A stretch of DNA of 64,000 nucleotides from Angiostrongylus vasorum. Taxonomy: Eukaryota > Nematoda > Chromadorea > Rhabditida > Metastrongylidae. This document shows positions 1-11,600 of this stretch, one piece after another (positions within the stretch are counted from its first letter, which is position 1; the number at the start of each line of letters is the position of its first letter). Position numbers and translations under genes: made by a program. Where the stretch lies: the NCBI GenBank assembly GCA_018806985.1, contig JADANN010000429.1, positions 1,054,001-1,118,000 on the forward strand, written 5' to 3'. The notes beneath the pieces were generated by a model that was not told the DNA's origin, did not search any database, and was given only the letters and a program-made list of their open reading frames with translations.

Positions 1-57
1 ACGTTTTTTATTCTTATATGCACTAGATCTTCGTGGATTCCCTTGACGTGACTTTAG

Positions 58-1468
58 GTTGTGGATAAAAGTGCGATTCATGATTTACTCATTCAAACTC
101 TTAACAGTGATTCATTAAGATCAACAATCATCACTCCCAAAAATTCGTGGACACATGACATTTTGAATGGAATCCATCACGTCAGAAAACTACGGTAGTT
201 TTCCAGGAAATGACTGATGCAGTTGATAATTTCTGAAGCAGATATGATAGAAAGATAGGAAGCAGAGACAAGGGACCGGGAAACGCTGGAAGTATGAATA
301 TCCATAGGTAGTAGAAATATAGATCTTAGACTTTTCTTCGTTCCTTTAAAATGTTCCGAATAACCAAGATTCTATGGGAGGGAGAACTGACAAAAGTGGA
401 GATCGTTTCATTTTCTAGGAATTGCTGTAAAAAAAAGCTCTCGTTGTTGACCAGTTCCTTAGGGATGCGCCATGCATTCGACTTCATTAGGCATCGTTGG
501 AGGTGACTGGATACATATCTGGCCTTTACAATGACTCGCGGTGGCCTAGCGATGTATCGAGCCAGTGCTACTATCCTTCCAGACAAGTCTGGTACCAATT
601 TGCCGACCCCGAAGGGATGGAAGGCTTGGTGGGCCAGGGGCGTGAGAACCGATCCCATGTGTATTGCAGGGCGCCTCCGACCACTGCGCCACACGCGCCC
701 TCGGGATTGCTATAGGTCGTTAAGTTTCAGATGAGCTGAAATAGACTTATTTTTTCATTTGTATGGTTTCTATGCCTTATTTCTGCCGTGCAAACCCAGA
801 TAATGAATTCTGGATGACTGTTGTTATTCCTGGAATCCCGAGGCAGCCTCTCTGCTAGGGCGTTTCCAGGTGTTCACAATAGGCAGTCGCCGTTGTTGAT
901 CAGACGGACGTTTGTTGCCTCTCCACTTAGGACTCTTCCAGAACGACTACGATTCCTGTTAATAGTTCACCAGTCTTTGAAAATTGCTGATACAATTATA
1001 AGTTCTTTGAATTCTCTGTTGCTTGGTCATGGAAATTCCTAACACCGTAAATTTCTCGTCTCGTAAATTAGATTTTCCTAAGGATAATAACATTTACTCT
1101 TTCACAATGTTCTATAGATTATATGCGTTTCTGCAAAGGGATTTTTTGTGCTGAACCGCGAATAGGGGAGTTCGTCCCTCCGGTACGGTCATCCTAGCTG
1201 AAGATTCCCACATTCCAATTCCGCAAACTCGGTTAAGAACGAAGCAGTTCGGAATAGCCGTCGTCCTTCGGAAGAATTAGCACTATTTTTCGCTAACGCT
1301 GTAAACTTTTTTGTCGCTAAGCTTGCCTCCGACTTCTATGGTGACGACCTCCGAACTGGGCAAGACGACTTGCACAATACTTCAGAGAATAGAAAACCTA
1401 GCGAACCAGCCGCAGAACCACTTAAATGGAAACTTGTTAAGACCCACACGATTGACGAAGACATCTAA
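58..1468 (+). CDS. 3' end of an unrecognised protein gene (two terminal exons)
   Basis: I read two exons, 58-194 and 1204-1468, ending in a TAA stop at 1466-1468. The first follows a CTTTAG acceptor, encodes residues such as VVDKSAIHDLLIQTLNS and ends at a GTAGTT donor in phase 2. The second restores the frame with one base and encodes about 88 residues, including EELALFFANAVNFFVAKLAS, then a polar acidic tail ending HTIDEDI. An AATAAA signal lies 17 bases after the stop, as expected for a terminal exon. The acceptor of the second exon (GCTGAAG) is weak, so its start is uncertain. The intron holds an antisense SINE and a decayed repeat. The gene continues left of the window. I do not recognise the family and assign no function. 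Confidence 0.55.
440..705 (-). repeat. SINE family A (tRNA-derived)
   Basis: Reference copy of family A. The head resembles a tRNA gene, with an A-box-like TGGCGCAGTGG and a B-box-like GGATCGATCC. A conserved body of about 200 bp follows (GGTACCAGACTTGTCTGGGA in it), and the tail reads GAGCTTTATCCTTTT. Here the head lies at the right end, near 700. Confidence 0.75.
825..925 (-). repeat. decayed family B fragment
   Basis: Similar to the right-hand part of family B in reverse orientation (CCTGGAATCCCGAGG, then a CAGTCGCCG core and TGGATCAGA-like sequence), with many changes. Confidence 0.45.
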
Positions 1469-1484
1469 GTGACACATTTCTGTC

Positions 1485-1490
1485 AATAAA
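1485..1490 (+). promoter_or_regulatory. polyadenylation signal AATAAA
   Basis: A canonical AATAAA lies 17 bases downstream of the TAA of the left-edge gene and is followed by a T-rich stretch. This supports that stop codon as a true gene end. Confidence 0.6.
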
Positions 1491-1584
1491 AAGTTTTTGC
1501 TTGCATTTATGAAGGAAAGATGCATCGTTTCAAACTAGATTCTTAGAATACGAGAAAGTATTTCACTATTCTGGGCCACTATTG

Positions 1585-1795
1585 CTTAAATGCGCGCCCG
1601 TGGCTCACCAAACCTATCCCTCCAGGATCAGCAAATTTGTACCAGACTTGTCTGGGAGGAAAGTAGCACTGGCTCGATACATCGGTAGGCCACGGCGAGT
1701 CACTGTAAAGGCCAGGTATGCATTCGATCACATCCAACGATGCTTAACGAAGTCGAATATATGGCGCATACCTCAGGGATTGATTAACACCGGGA
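1585..1795 (+). repeat. SINE family A, 5'-truncated
   Basis: The body and tail of family A are present from CGCCCGTGGCTCACC to the GATTGATTAACACCGGGAG end. The tRNA-like head is missing. Confidence 0.7.
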
Positions 1796-2905
1796 GTTTT
1801 ATCCTTTTCTATTCTTTATTGCTTAAGCACATTCGTTTTCTGTGTCTACCGAAGGTAATTTACGATGATAAGCTATTCCCAGATACTAGTTCTATCACGT
1901 CTTTCTATGAAGAACATATTTCTATTATTGAAGTTTCGGAATCAACCTTACATTCTGCCCATATGCTGAAATTTTTATAAAAGATACCTCTTTTCTGGAA
2001 AATCTCTCGTAGAAGTGAGATTTCGGGACGAGATTTCACCCTCTCAACCTCGATGGCGGTCTGTCTGTCTGTTCGCTTAGCTCGTCCCACACTATCTTCA
2101 CCATCTTCGTCTATTTCCTTCTACCATTCTTTTTTTTTCTTCTTAACACCTTCACTGTAGGAGAATTTCCCATTAAATTGCCTTCTCGGATCGATCCCAA
2201 TTGTGTGAGTGTGTGTACCCTTTTCGTCTTGAGCGCCGTTCGTGGTCGGGTCGTGGAACGACGCGATCTTTTGATTACCAATCGATTAGCAGCGACCACA
2301 CAAGATCAGCCACTTGATCGTCCTTAAGTGATTCTAATTGCTTTTATCGACTATTGCTAATTCGTTCTTTTTTAGAAGTTTACCTTTCACTTCACTTTTG
2401 GCGCTGCGGAGACTCACACGGGGATTTAAGAGCGAACTCACTTCGTTCCAGTTGAGTTCATGCAAGTGATTGTCAAATTTCTATCGATTTCCACTTTATG
2501 TTAAAAGTGTGAGAATGGATTATGAATAAAATCCTTGCCCGTCTTTATCATCGTTTAAGATCCTTTTCGTTTCCTTTTCTTTGTTTCCATTGCATTGTAC
2601 ACATTTTACACTCATATGGGCACCTTCCCTACTTAGAAAGGCTTTCCTTGGTTTTCTTATTAAGGTGCTGATTTTTATAAGAATGACATTATTGCCCAAG
2701 ATTTAGCGCTGATCGTCAAAAAAGGACTCAAATGTAGAAAGTGCCTAGAATTAGTTTATGACTAAGTGGACCACACATTAAGCAAATATGACCTAAGCTG
2801 GCCTTAATCCGAAACGAACAATTTACTTCAGTTCTTTATATTCTATTCTTTATATCCTTGTTGAATAAACACTGCGTGTTATTTTATTTCTTTATTTACG
2901 AACCC

Positions 2906-3270
2906 TCCCAACGGTTTACCGCCTCATCGTGGCTGGCGGTGTTCCTGGGCTGCAATGTACAGCAGAGGTATTCATCCCGTCGGCAGGGTCTCTCAAGCTG
3001 AGAAGGGGTCCGGCGCTTGCATCAGGAAGCCTAGCTAGGAGTAAACCAATACCAGGATCCACCACCATCCTGGTAGAAAAGTCGCATGGTGGCAAATCTC
3101 GCTGTGATCCATAAGGGCTGCGATGGCTTGTTGTGGTGAACATCTTGCGCAAACTTTGGCCAGGCTGACCTCGGGATTCCAGGGAACCGCAATGGCTTAG
3201 CCAGCAGTTCTTCGAAAATGGAGGTTATGCTGGGGCCCGCGCAACCAGCGAGGACGGGTCATTCAAGTAT
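2906..3270 (+). repeat. interspersed repeat family B
   Basis: Reference copy of family B, about 370 bp. It starts CCCAACGGTTTACCGCCTCA, contains CCAATACCAGGATCCACCAC and the GGCCAGGCTGACCTCGGGA block, and ends in an AAGTAT tail. No tRNA-like boxes or coding sequence were seen, so its mobilisation class is unknown. Confidence 0.75.
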
Positions 3271-3281
3271 ATAGTATGCAA

Positions 3282-3380
3282 GTGTTTACCAACAAACTGA
3301 CATTTCGGTGTATTTCGTCTTCCTCAGAGCCTGGAAAGGTCGCGTTGACCGCTGTCTACCCAGCCAAACACTGGTATCTT
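3282..3380 (+). repeat. family C fragment (Penelope-like element end)
   Basis: Contains CATTTCGGTGTATTTCG, then TTCCTCAGAGCCTGGAAAGG and CTACCCAGCCAAACAC, matching the outer arms of the Penelope-like fold-back at 25199-26594. Confidence 0.6.
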
Positions 3381-3885
3381 CCTTTCAGTATTTGTTTTTT
3401 TTTCACAATTCTTTTTTCTGCTCGATTGTCCTTCTCGAAGACCTCTAATCAGTCATCCATTCGAAACCCCGATAGCTTTCTTCTTTCCAGAGAGTACGAA
3501 ATCTTGTTGGAAGTTGAAAATATCGCGTTCCATGGTTAAATTCTAAAGAAAACATTCCTATGGGCTCATCTTGTGATTTTGTGTTTGGTGTAAAATGACA
3601 TTCATTTGAATCATTCCTGTAAATGCCATGAATTGATTCCTATTTATTATTCTGAAGATCGTAGACACGTGTTAGTTCTGTTGCAACTGAAAATACGCCG
3701 ACGACAGTATTCGTCACTTGCGGGCGCTTACAGGCCGTTCAGGACCATTTCTTTTAACCTGAATTAATCTAGTACTGAATCCAATATAAGCTTAGACTTT
3801 GATTGGTGCTAATCGTAGCGCTTATTTGTCATTCACGTTGAGGGGAAATGTTTGGTGGTGTTTTTTATGCTCATAAATCTTTTTG

Positions 3886-4085
3886 GCCCCCCAACGGTTT
3901 ACCGCCTCATCGTGGCTGGCGGTGTTCCTGGGCTGCGATGTACAGCAGAAGTATTCATTCCCTCGGCAGGGTCTCCTAAGCTGAGAAGGGGTCCGGCGCT
4001 TCCATCAGGAAGCCTAGCTAGGAGTAAGCCAATACCTGGACCCACCACCATCCTGGTATAAAAGTCGCATGGTGGCAACCTCAGG
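3886..4085 (+). repeat. family B, 3'-truncated
   Basis: Left half of family B, closely similar to the copy at 2906, stopping after AAAGTCGCATGGTGGCAACC. Confidence 0.7.
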
Positions 4086-4174
4086 ATGATTCTTTAACCT
4101 AAACCAGACGCATTTCTGATCCATGTAAGTTTCCGTGCGGCTGGTTTCCACTAAATAACAGGATGGCTTACAAA

Positions 4175-4320
4175 GGATAGAACAGTGGGGTGCTTTATTC
4201 CTTAGGTAAAGCTGATGTTTCGGCGGATTTCGCCTACCTCAGAGCCTGGAAAGCTCAAGTTGAGTGCAATCTACCCAATTAAACCCCTTCATAACCAAAC
4301 AGAGAATATACTAAACCAAT
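4175..4320 (+). repeat. family C fragment (Penelope-like element end)
   Basis: Contains GCTGATGTTTCGGCGGATTT and CTCAGAGCCTGGAAAGCTCA, ending near AACCAAACAGAGAATATACT. Confidence 0.65.
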
Positions 4321-4902
4321 ATTTCAATTGCATTGAAAACAAAGTGGCTTCCTTAAAATAGAATCGTTGTTTTATCGTTGCAGCTAATAAGACCAAAGTG
4401 CTCAAAAGAGTTTCGCACTTTACGTCAAAGATTAGTGTCCGCTTCCTGAGAATATTTGTTTTCGGATGATAGTGAATGAACATATTTTGTCTTTCCTCTT
4501 TGTCGAAATGTTCGATAAGCCCTAGAATGGTTTATAATGAGAATGTTCTACTGGTTATCAAACTGCAAAGCAATAGAGCTGACGCCTCATAACCCAGGTA
4601 GGCTTACTTGAACGTAGAAAAGTCTTCAACGTTTCGATCCAGAATCACAGTTAGAATGGACCAGCATAAAAAATTTCTGCTGTTATAATGAAAATCTAGT
4701 TGTATTGTGGTAAATTTTCAAGCAGTCAGCAGCTGACATCGACTATCTGAGTCATTTGAGAGTTTACCAGCTTACTCACCTTACAACATACTAAGCACAA
4801 TTGGTTGGAATCACCGCCAACAATATTAATGAAAATAGGAACATTAGTATACGACTACCTCCGCGGGAAGGCTTTTGTTCTCTTTAAAGTAGCTCATAAT
4901 AA

Positions 4903-5190
4903 GGGTGCGTGTGGCGCAGTGGTCGGAGGTGCTCTGCAACACGCACGTGGAATTGATCCCTGCGCCCATGGCCCACCAAGCCTTCCATCCAGCCAGGGTC
5001 GGCAAATTGGTACCAGACTTGCCTGGGAGGATAGCAGTACTGGCTCGATACATGATACATCGGTAGGCCACCGCGAGTCATTGTGAAGGCCAGATGCGTA
5101 TTCAATCACCTCCAAGCGATGCTTAATAGAGTCGAATGCATGGCGCTTTCCTCAGGGATTGATCAACGCCGAGAGCTTTATCTTTTTTTT
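4903..5190 (+). repeat. SINE family A
   Basis: Near full-length copy, from GGGTGCGTGTGGCGCAGTGG at the head to GAGAGCTTTATC followed by T8 at the tail. Confidence 0.8.
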
Positions 5191-7051
5191 TAAGAACATT
5201 GGTTGGGCTTGCTATGAAAAAGAAAATGTCACCATGGATGGTTGTGTTTTTGAAATCCTGAAAGGTTCATAGATTTGTTTGGAACCTTAAGGTTGCCAGA
5301 AATTCCTTTCATCTGACAAAACTTACAGAGTAAATGAAGACTGTCTTTGTTATTCGGTTAGCTTCCGTATGACTTTCGTTTCATTGTAACTTTACTGGAC
5401 GTTGTGAGATGTTTTGCAAGTAGAAAATATTCGTCTTCGTTTCAATCAGTATTGCAAATCGATGATGAATTGATCTCGTGAACTCATCTATCATTCTTGT
5501 CATTCTTTTCAGTACTTTCGTACTTTCAGTAGGACCACAACTGATATCGATGCTTATAATAGTAGCAAGAATGAAGACCAGCTGAATGTCATCCTGATTA
5601 GGAGTTGTTGAAGTCCTGCCGAGTACGGCCGAGCTGGTGCCATCTGACGGAGTCTGCTAGAACACGAACGGCTCCGACTTCTTGTCGATGTTGAACTTCA
5701 AGCAAGGCATTAAACATCAAGCTAAATCTAAAGGTCAAGATGAAACGAATCACCTCTAAGTCACAAAGGTGGCAGTTGATTGTGGTAAGAACCTAGCGAC
5801 ATTCTAGGCGTCAACGGTTATACTGTCGCAAAGCAACAGACGTTAGCCCACTTTCACTTTCAATCATCAATCACTTTTTTTTCCATTCACCACTCCCTCC
5901 TTCTTTGCGGTCTGTTCATTTATCTGTCATCTCACTCTTTTTATCTCTCATTGATTCATATCAGTGCTCTATCTTTTTTGTTCTCACTTCTTCCAGTTAT
6001 CTATCTACACTTTCAGTCGTCTTGTTTTTCTCCTTGCATATTCGTATTTTTAAATTAGTAATTAGCTCAAATCTTTTATCTATTATCCTTTTTGGTCGAT
6101 CTCTTTGATCTTCTGCTCTTCAAACCATTGTCACTTGTTGGAAACACTGTTCAACAACGGGCCGCTTACGCCCACATGGTTTTTGGTTCGACCACCCGCT
6201 AAGCCTGTTGCAGTTCCTGTGTCATCTAAGTTCAAATACCAGTAAGTACGCATAGTCACCTGTGTTTACTAGTAGTCATATTACAACCATACATTCTCGC
6301 TTATTCTTCTGATGTCGGAATGTGCCAAAACTATCTGTGCCAAAACCACTTTCAGCGCTCTTATGAAGTTAACCCTGCCGCTCAACTATAGGTTTATATT
6401 GTCAGCTTAAGAAAATTGGAGACCAGTTTAGACCTTATTTTTGTCATTAGAACCTAAGATCTTAAGCATCCGACCTTTCCCACATCTGTCTCTGCCATCT
6501 TTTTTCTTGTTATCGATTCTTCGACGTGCTTTCTCCTCGAAGAGTCATTCTTTCTTCTTCTTCTCTCGATGTTTTCTCCTACCTGTCTTGTTGTTCAAAC
6601 GTCTTATTTCCACAAAAATCAACTTCTTTGTTACATTTTGACTGATTTATTATGTAACTAAGCAATTCTGTTAAGAAATTAAATGATAGGACGGACAATG
6701 TAGTTTTTATTATATGATGTGCTAAGTGGAAATGCTCTTGATACACCTTTCCGTGTTCGGCGTAATTTCGTGCCTTTCCAGGTCATCGCTAGGGTCATCA
6801 TTACTACTCTTTACTCGCCTCTACTCCATGCTCTTCTCCGTTCTTGACCCTTTCAACCCTAATCCATCCACGATGTCACAGTGCTTGGCTGTCGCCACTA
6901 TCTTCAACATGTTTCGTATGTTGTTGTAATGGAACGTTGTCTTACAGTGTTGATTTCACTTCCACTGATATTTTACCGAATCTCGTCTTCATTAAGTCTG
7001 AAGCGTTTACATTGAGCTACAGCTTCTCTTTTTGTTTATCTAAAGCAATTA

Positions 7052-7212
7052 AACGGTGCGTGTGGCGCAGTGGTCGAAGGCGACAAATGATCCCCGCACC
7101 CACATTGTAAAGGCCAGATATGCATTCAGTTACCTCCAACGATACTTAGTGAAGTCGAATGCATGCACATCCTTCACGGATTGATCAACGCCGAGAGCTT
7201 TTTAGAGCTTTT
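7052..7212 (+). repeat. SINE family A with internal deletion
   Basis: The tRNA-like head (GGTGCGTGTGGCGCAGTGGT) is joined directly to the distal body (CATTGTAAAGGCCAGATATG). About 120 bp of the family body is missing. Confidence 0.7.
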
Positions 7213-7727
7213 AAAGCGATTCATGCTCGAACTGTCTCGTCTGCGGTCCGACGTCTACACATAGCTTCACGCAAGAAAGTCTTGAGGAAATTTTTGTGCA
7301 TTTAAATTGTTGAGCTTACACGTGATTTTTTTACAATTTTTATTCGGCAAAAATTTCGACGCCTTCGTTTTCCTCAGAGCCGATAATCCGAGTCGGTGGT
7401 CCACAGTCGAGTCTTGGAAACTTTTTAGCCAGAAGATTCATGCCGACTTACTGACTTACTTTGCTCACCATTTGATTCCCTCGAGTCACTCTTCTTTGCT
7501 TTTGAGTAGTTGAGAGTTGAAGATTTTGAAGGATGCTCATCTTTCCCATCGACTGTTCAGCAGCTAACATTTATTCCTTGTGCATGAATTCCAACGGAAA
7601 TCGTCCCAGTACATTTCAATCTTTTTTATCCGCAATAACCAGTTGGTATGATATGTTTGTTTCTCAACTCCTTCACCTTCGTTTCAATTATCGTTGTTCT
7701 TCCATAAAAGGTGAGGAATAAGACATG

Positions 7728-7992
7728 TGGCTTTGACCAATCCCTGAGGTTCCGCCACGCCTTCATTAGTAATCGTTGGAGGTGACTGAGTAGATATCTG
7801 CTCTTTACAATGACTCGCGGTGGCCTACCGATGTATCGAACCATTGCTGCTATCGTCCCAGATAGGTCTTCTACCAATACGCTGAGCCAGGAAAGATAGA
7901 AGGCTTGGTGAGCCCGAGGTTCGGGATCGAGATGGTGATCACGTGTGCATTGCACGACACCTCTAACCACTGTGCTACTACACGCAACCGTC
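7728..7992 (-). repeat. SINE family A
   Basis: Reverse-oriented copy with the head near 7990 (CTAACCACTGTGCTACTACA). It is more diverged than most. Confidence 0.7.
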
Positions 7993-8672
7993 ATTCTTTC
8001 CACATCTAGTGTTGTTCTTTCACCGAGCCGAAACCATAATAGTTCTTCCTTTGTGTTCCATCTTCGATTTATCGATTATAGTGCTAAATTTAGACTCCTT
8101 TTCAATATTACATCTTTTTTAAACATGAACCATCACATCTATTGTGCGGATCCCAGCACTTGTTGCACACGATTCGTTTCTTCTCATCCAACTTTCACAA
8201 TGGTTTTCGAACAGTTCACGTCTGTTTCTGCTGCTGGTTGAGAATTTCGTACTCTTTATGAATTTCGCAGAATGGTGGTCGAGTCTATTTTCCTTGCCAT
8301 CTTGGAGAGAGCCGGCCTCAGGCGTTCTCAAATCTACTGGAGGGCAGCGTTGGGAGGGGTCTAGGCAGCATACTTGCTTCCTGGCTACCTGGCTACAGTA
8401 CATTTGACCGAGAAAATCTTTCGCCTTTTTGTGAAGATCTCCATGCACTGGAGCAATTATGGACATTCGCCAATCTTTCAATATTGATATTCTTTTTTGT
8501 AAAGCAGGTTGTTTGCGTTTTCTCACCCGATTTTCCCCTATTGTTTTATGACGTCTTCTACTAGTTGTTTTCGAAAAAGCGTATATTTTCGCTCTTTATT
8601 TGCTTCAGGAAGCGTCTGGAAGGAGTTGTGGACGTCGAGGACGAGGAGTGAGTGTTGCTTGTTCCGTCGTCG

Positions 8673-8684
8673 TTCCAGATCGTG
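8673..8684 (+). promoter_or_regulatory. probable trans-splice acceptor before the CED-1 start codon
   Basis: A CGTTCCAG acceptor ends at 8678, six bases before the ATG at 8685, with no matching donor evident upstream. In nematodes this layout is typical of spliced-leader addition. It also supports the chosen start. A second candidate acceptor (TTCAG) ends at 8609. Confidence 0.5.
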
Positions 8685-11600
8685 ATGAAGCCGCGGATTC
8701 TATACTCGGTGGTTATTCTTTTTCCTCATTGGATTTCTTCAGTCGTATCTTCATCTGGAGGTGAACCAACAGGTTCCAACGTATGCACCGTTCCGACAAT
8801 GTAAGCTACAGTTATCCTTTTTGCTCAAGTTTTTCTTTTCCAATTCCTTCAAGGACATTCGGTTAAGCTTCCGGTCGCCATAAGATTTATAATGCTTGAT
8901 GTCAAACTGATGTTCGAATGTAAAAAGCCGGTTTGGAATAAACCCGAATGAGAGGAGTGAAGGGCGTTTTTTATTCTAAACTTTCGTTCTGTTTTAGTTT
9001 TCATCCAGATTTTTCTACATGTTCTCAGCTCTTTCTTTGTATTACAATTTGCATTATGTATTTATTATGTTATGGCATTTCGACAATTCCTATTTTGATT
9101 AGCCTTTAGCTGCCGACGTGAATTCTATAGGAGTCATGTGATGCGAAAATCGTCTTGCTTTTAAATCTGCGTAGGTCAGCTCGAAGTGAATTCAACTGTG
9201 TGAAATAAAGAATGATAGGATTTACGAATCGTTGCCTAGGGAATAAAAGTTTTCTGGTTTACCAAGATGAAATACTAATTTTCTGGAGCCCACGACATAT
9301 GTTTCTTCTATTTTATTACTTCAAAGCTTATATTTCGAACAAGAAGGCGGATGAACAAGAGGGAATTCGTCCAGCTGGACATTTTCGATTTTTCTGAGAA
9401 CCCTGATTCTAAACATTTCCAAATTTTCGAGAACACTACGTAAATATTATACAGTGTTATAGAGCAAAGTCTCCTTTATGAATCTATGAACTTTTGAACT
9501 TCCGACGTTCTATCTTGAACCAGCATTTATCGTCAGTTCTCGAAAAACCAGTTTTGTCGCGGAAAGGTTAATAGGTCGCTGGTAACTTCTATAACCTGGG
9601 TAATTTGTTGTAGTTCCCCTGGAAAATGGGTCCTGGTAGTTCGACTTCGCTCGAAGAGCTCTGGAATAAATAAGTCACACTTTAGAATTTATTCCTCAAG
9701 ATTTCGTATTTGGAGTTAGAAACTTTTAAGCAGGATGATTCGATTTTAAGTAAAAGCATAGAAGGATGACTAAAGATTGGCCAGCAACAGGATAGAGCAA
9801 GAGTAAGTTGCTTATGTTGATAGTTGTCGTTGATGTCGCAATAGTTTGAAATCAAAGTATCTCCTAAAGTTAGATTTTTCGGATTAAAAATTTCGTTTAA
9901 AACTTGGAAATATCGTGATCGAGGAAGAAGGAAACTAGAATTAGAAGGTGAGGAAGAAAAGAACGTGAGCGAAATGAACAAAACGAATGGAATCTACGCA
10001 GAAGAATCAACTTAGAACGTTGTAAAACGTAGTAATAGTGGAGCTGGAAAATGCGAGATGCTTATGTACAGGAATTTCACTGAGCGTTCTTTTTACCCAT
10101 TTGGAGCCTAGGGAAATTCATCTAGGGATTTTTTTTTATCGATTCTAATCTGTAAATCCTTCAAGAATTTTGTCTTTGTCATCTTTCTTTCTTGACAGCC
10201 CAGCGGTTGTCACGTTTCATTGAGAGTTCACTGGATTTTTTTTGCAGCATTCTTGAGAACGTTTCGGGAAAAAGTCAGGAATTTTACTATTCTGGCAGAT
10301 CTTTAATGATTCAGGGGAATTTGTTTGGAGGAGTGGCAAGCGAACTGAAATAATGAGAAGCGGGCTTGGTTTTCTACAGTTGTTTCTGAAGCAGTCGCTG
10401 TTTTGGACAGTGTGATGAGAAAAGAACTGCATTATGTGGTCACCTTTCATTTACTACGTATTCTTTTTATGGCAGGGTATGATGTGAAATATATGTATCG
10501 ATACGTGTTCGATCCCCACCAAAAACACCAGCGGTCCTGGGTTTTGCAAATATCTGAGCATCACTTGATTAAGAACGCCACTGTTCGGCTTCTTCTTAAC
10601 AAACTTACTTTGAAAATTCTGCGTTCCTTAAAAAAATTTTAACCTATGAGTAAAACTATACGTCACAGGCCTACTGGTTTGCAACAATTTTCTTTAATAC
10701 CTGTTTTTGTGAGCTCCTGTTAAAGTCCTCTTAGTAGCTCATCAGCGACGTCATTACTTCTTTTATGATAGAGGCGTTGTCACAATAAATTTATTTGGTG
10801 TAATGGTGAAAAAGAGAGGGGCATGTAGCTCAGTGATTAGAGGTGCTCTGTAATACACATTGGATTGATCCCACGCCTCAGGCTTACCAAGCCCTCCATT
10901 CCTCCGGAATCGCTAAATTGGTATCAAACCTATTTGGGAAGATATCATTGGTGACTCGGTACATCACTAGGGCACCATAAACCATTGTATAGGTCAGATA
11001 TCCATTCAATCACCTCTGACGATGGTCATGAGGTCGAATACGTGGTGCATCCCTCGTGGATTAATCAACCTCGAGAGCTTTATCATTAATCCATTTAATG
11101 ATGAAAAACAGAAAAGGCGATTTTTCTAAATGTCTATATATAAATTGTTTTTAAGATCATTCTTTACAGAGAACATAGTGGACTTCAGGAATATTTTTGT
11201 AATTTTCAGGTGGTTCGAAAATATTACTGACAAGAATTAAGAGAATTAGCTAAGTTATGTGAAAAATACTGAACGTACAATAGTAGGTTGCTCAAATTTA
11301 AAGCTTGTACTCGGGAAATATGGTTTTTGAATATTTTCAGTGCTAATCGATCGGTATTGATTAGTTCTAAGGTCAGCAAAGTTATAATAAAAGATATCGA
11401 AGTGGTAGTACAGTAGAAAATAAGGAATAAACTGCAAGAAAACGAGCTGATTACAATCTACTATTTCTGCTAAAGCGCAAAATCTGTTTCATCGCCAAGA
11501 TTAGTTTTTCACTAAAAGAATAAACAAAAGGAAGCTTCATCTACCTTGTCAACGAATTATTTCGGTTTTTCATTCGGCCGTTGCAGTTAGCAAATAACCT

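Larger units (their letters stand above)
1491..8684. other. intergenic region upstream of the CED-1 gene
   Basis: No gene model is supportable here. It contains copies of repeat families A, B and C (listed separately) and pyrimidine-rich stretches around 5870-6110 and 6470-6640. The short open frames in it are either inside repeats or lack codon bias and family resemblance. The CED-1 promoter must lie in the right part, but no specific motif could be identified. Confidence 0.6.

Noticed and set aside
7626..8003. 125-residue antisense open frame
   Set aside because: Most of it lies in a family A SINE, and its residues match the translation of other SINE copies.
8119..8526. 135-residue antisense open frame upstream of CED-1
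   Set aside because: No recognisable domain, no splice or start context, and it crosses low-complexity sequence. It could be chance, so no gene was called.
10818..10890. tRNA gene
   Set aside because: The A and B boxes are tRNA-like, but the sequence continues into the family A SINE body and no complete cloverleaf can be drawn.
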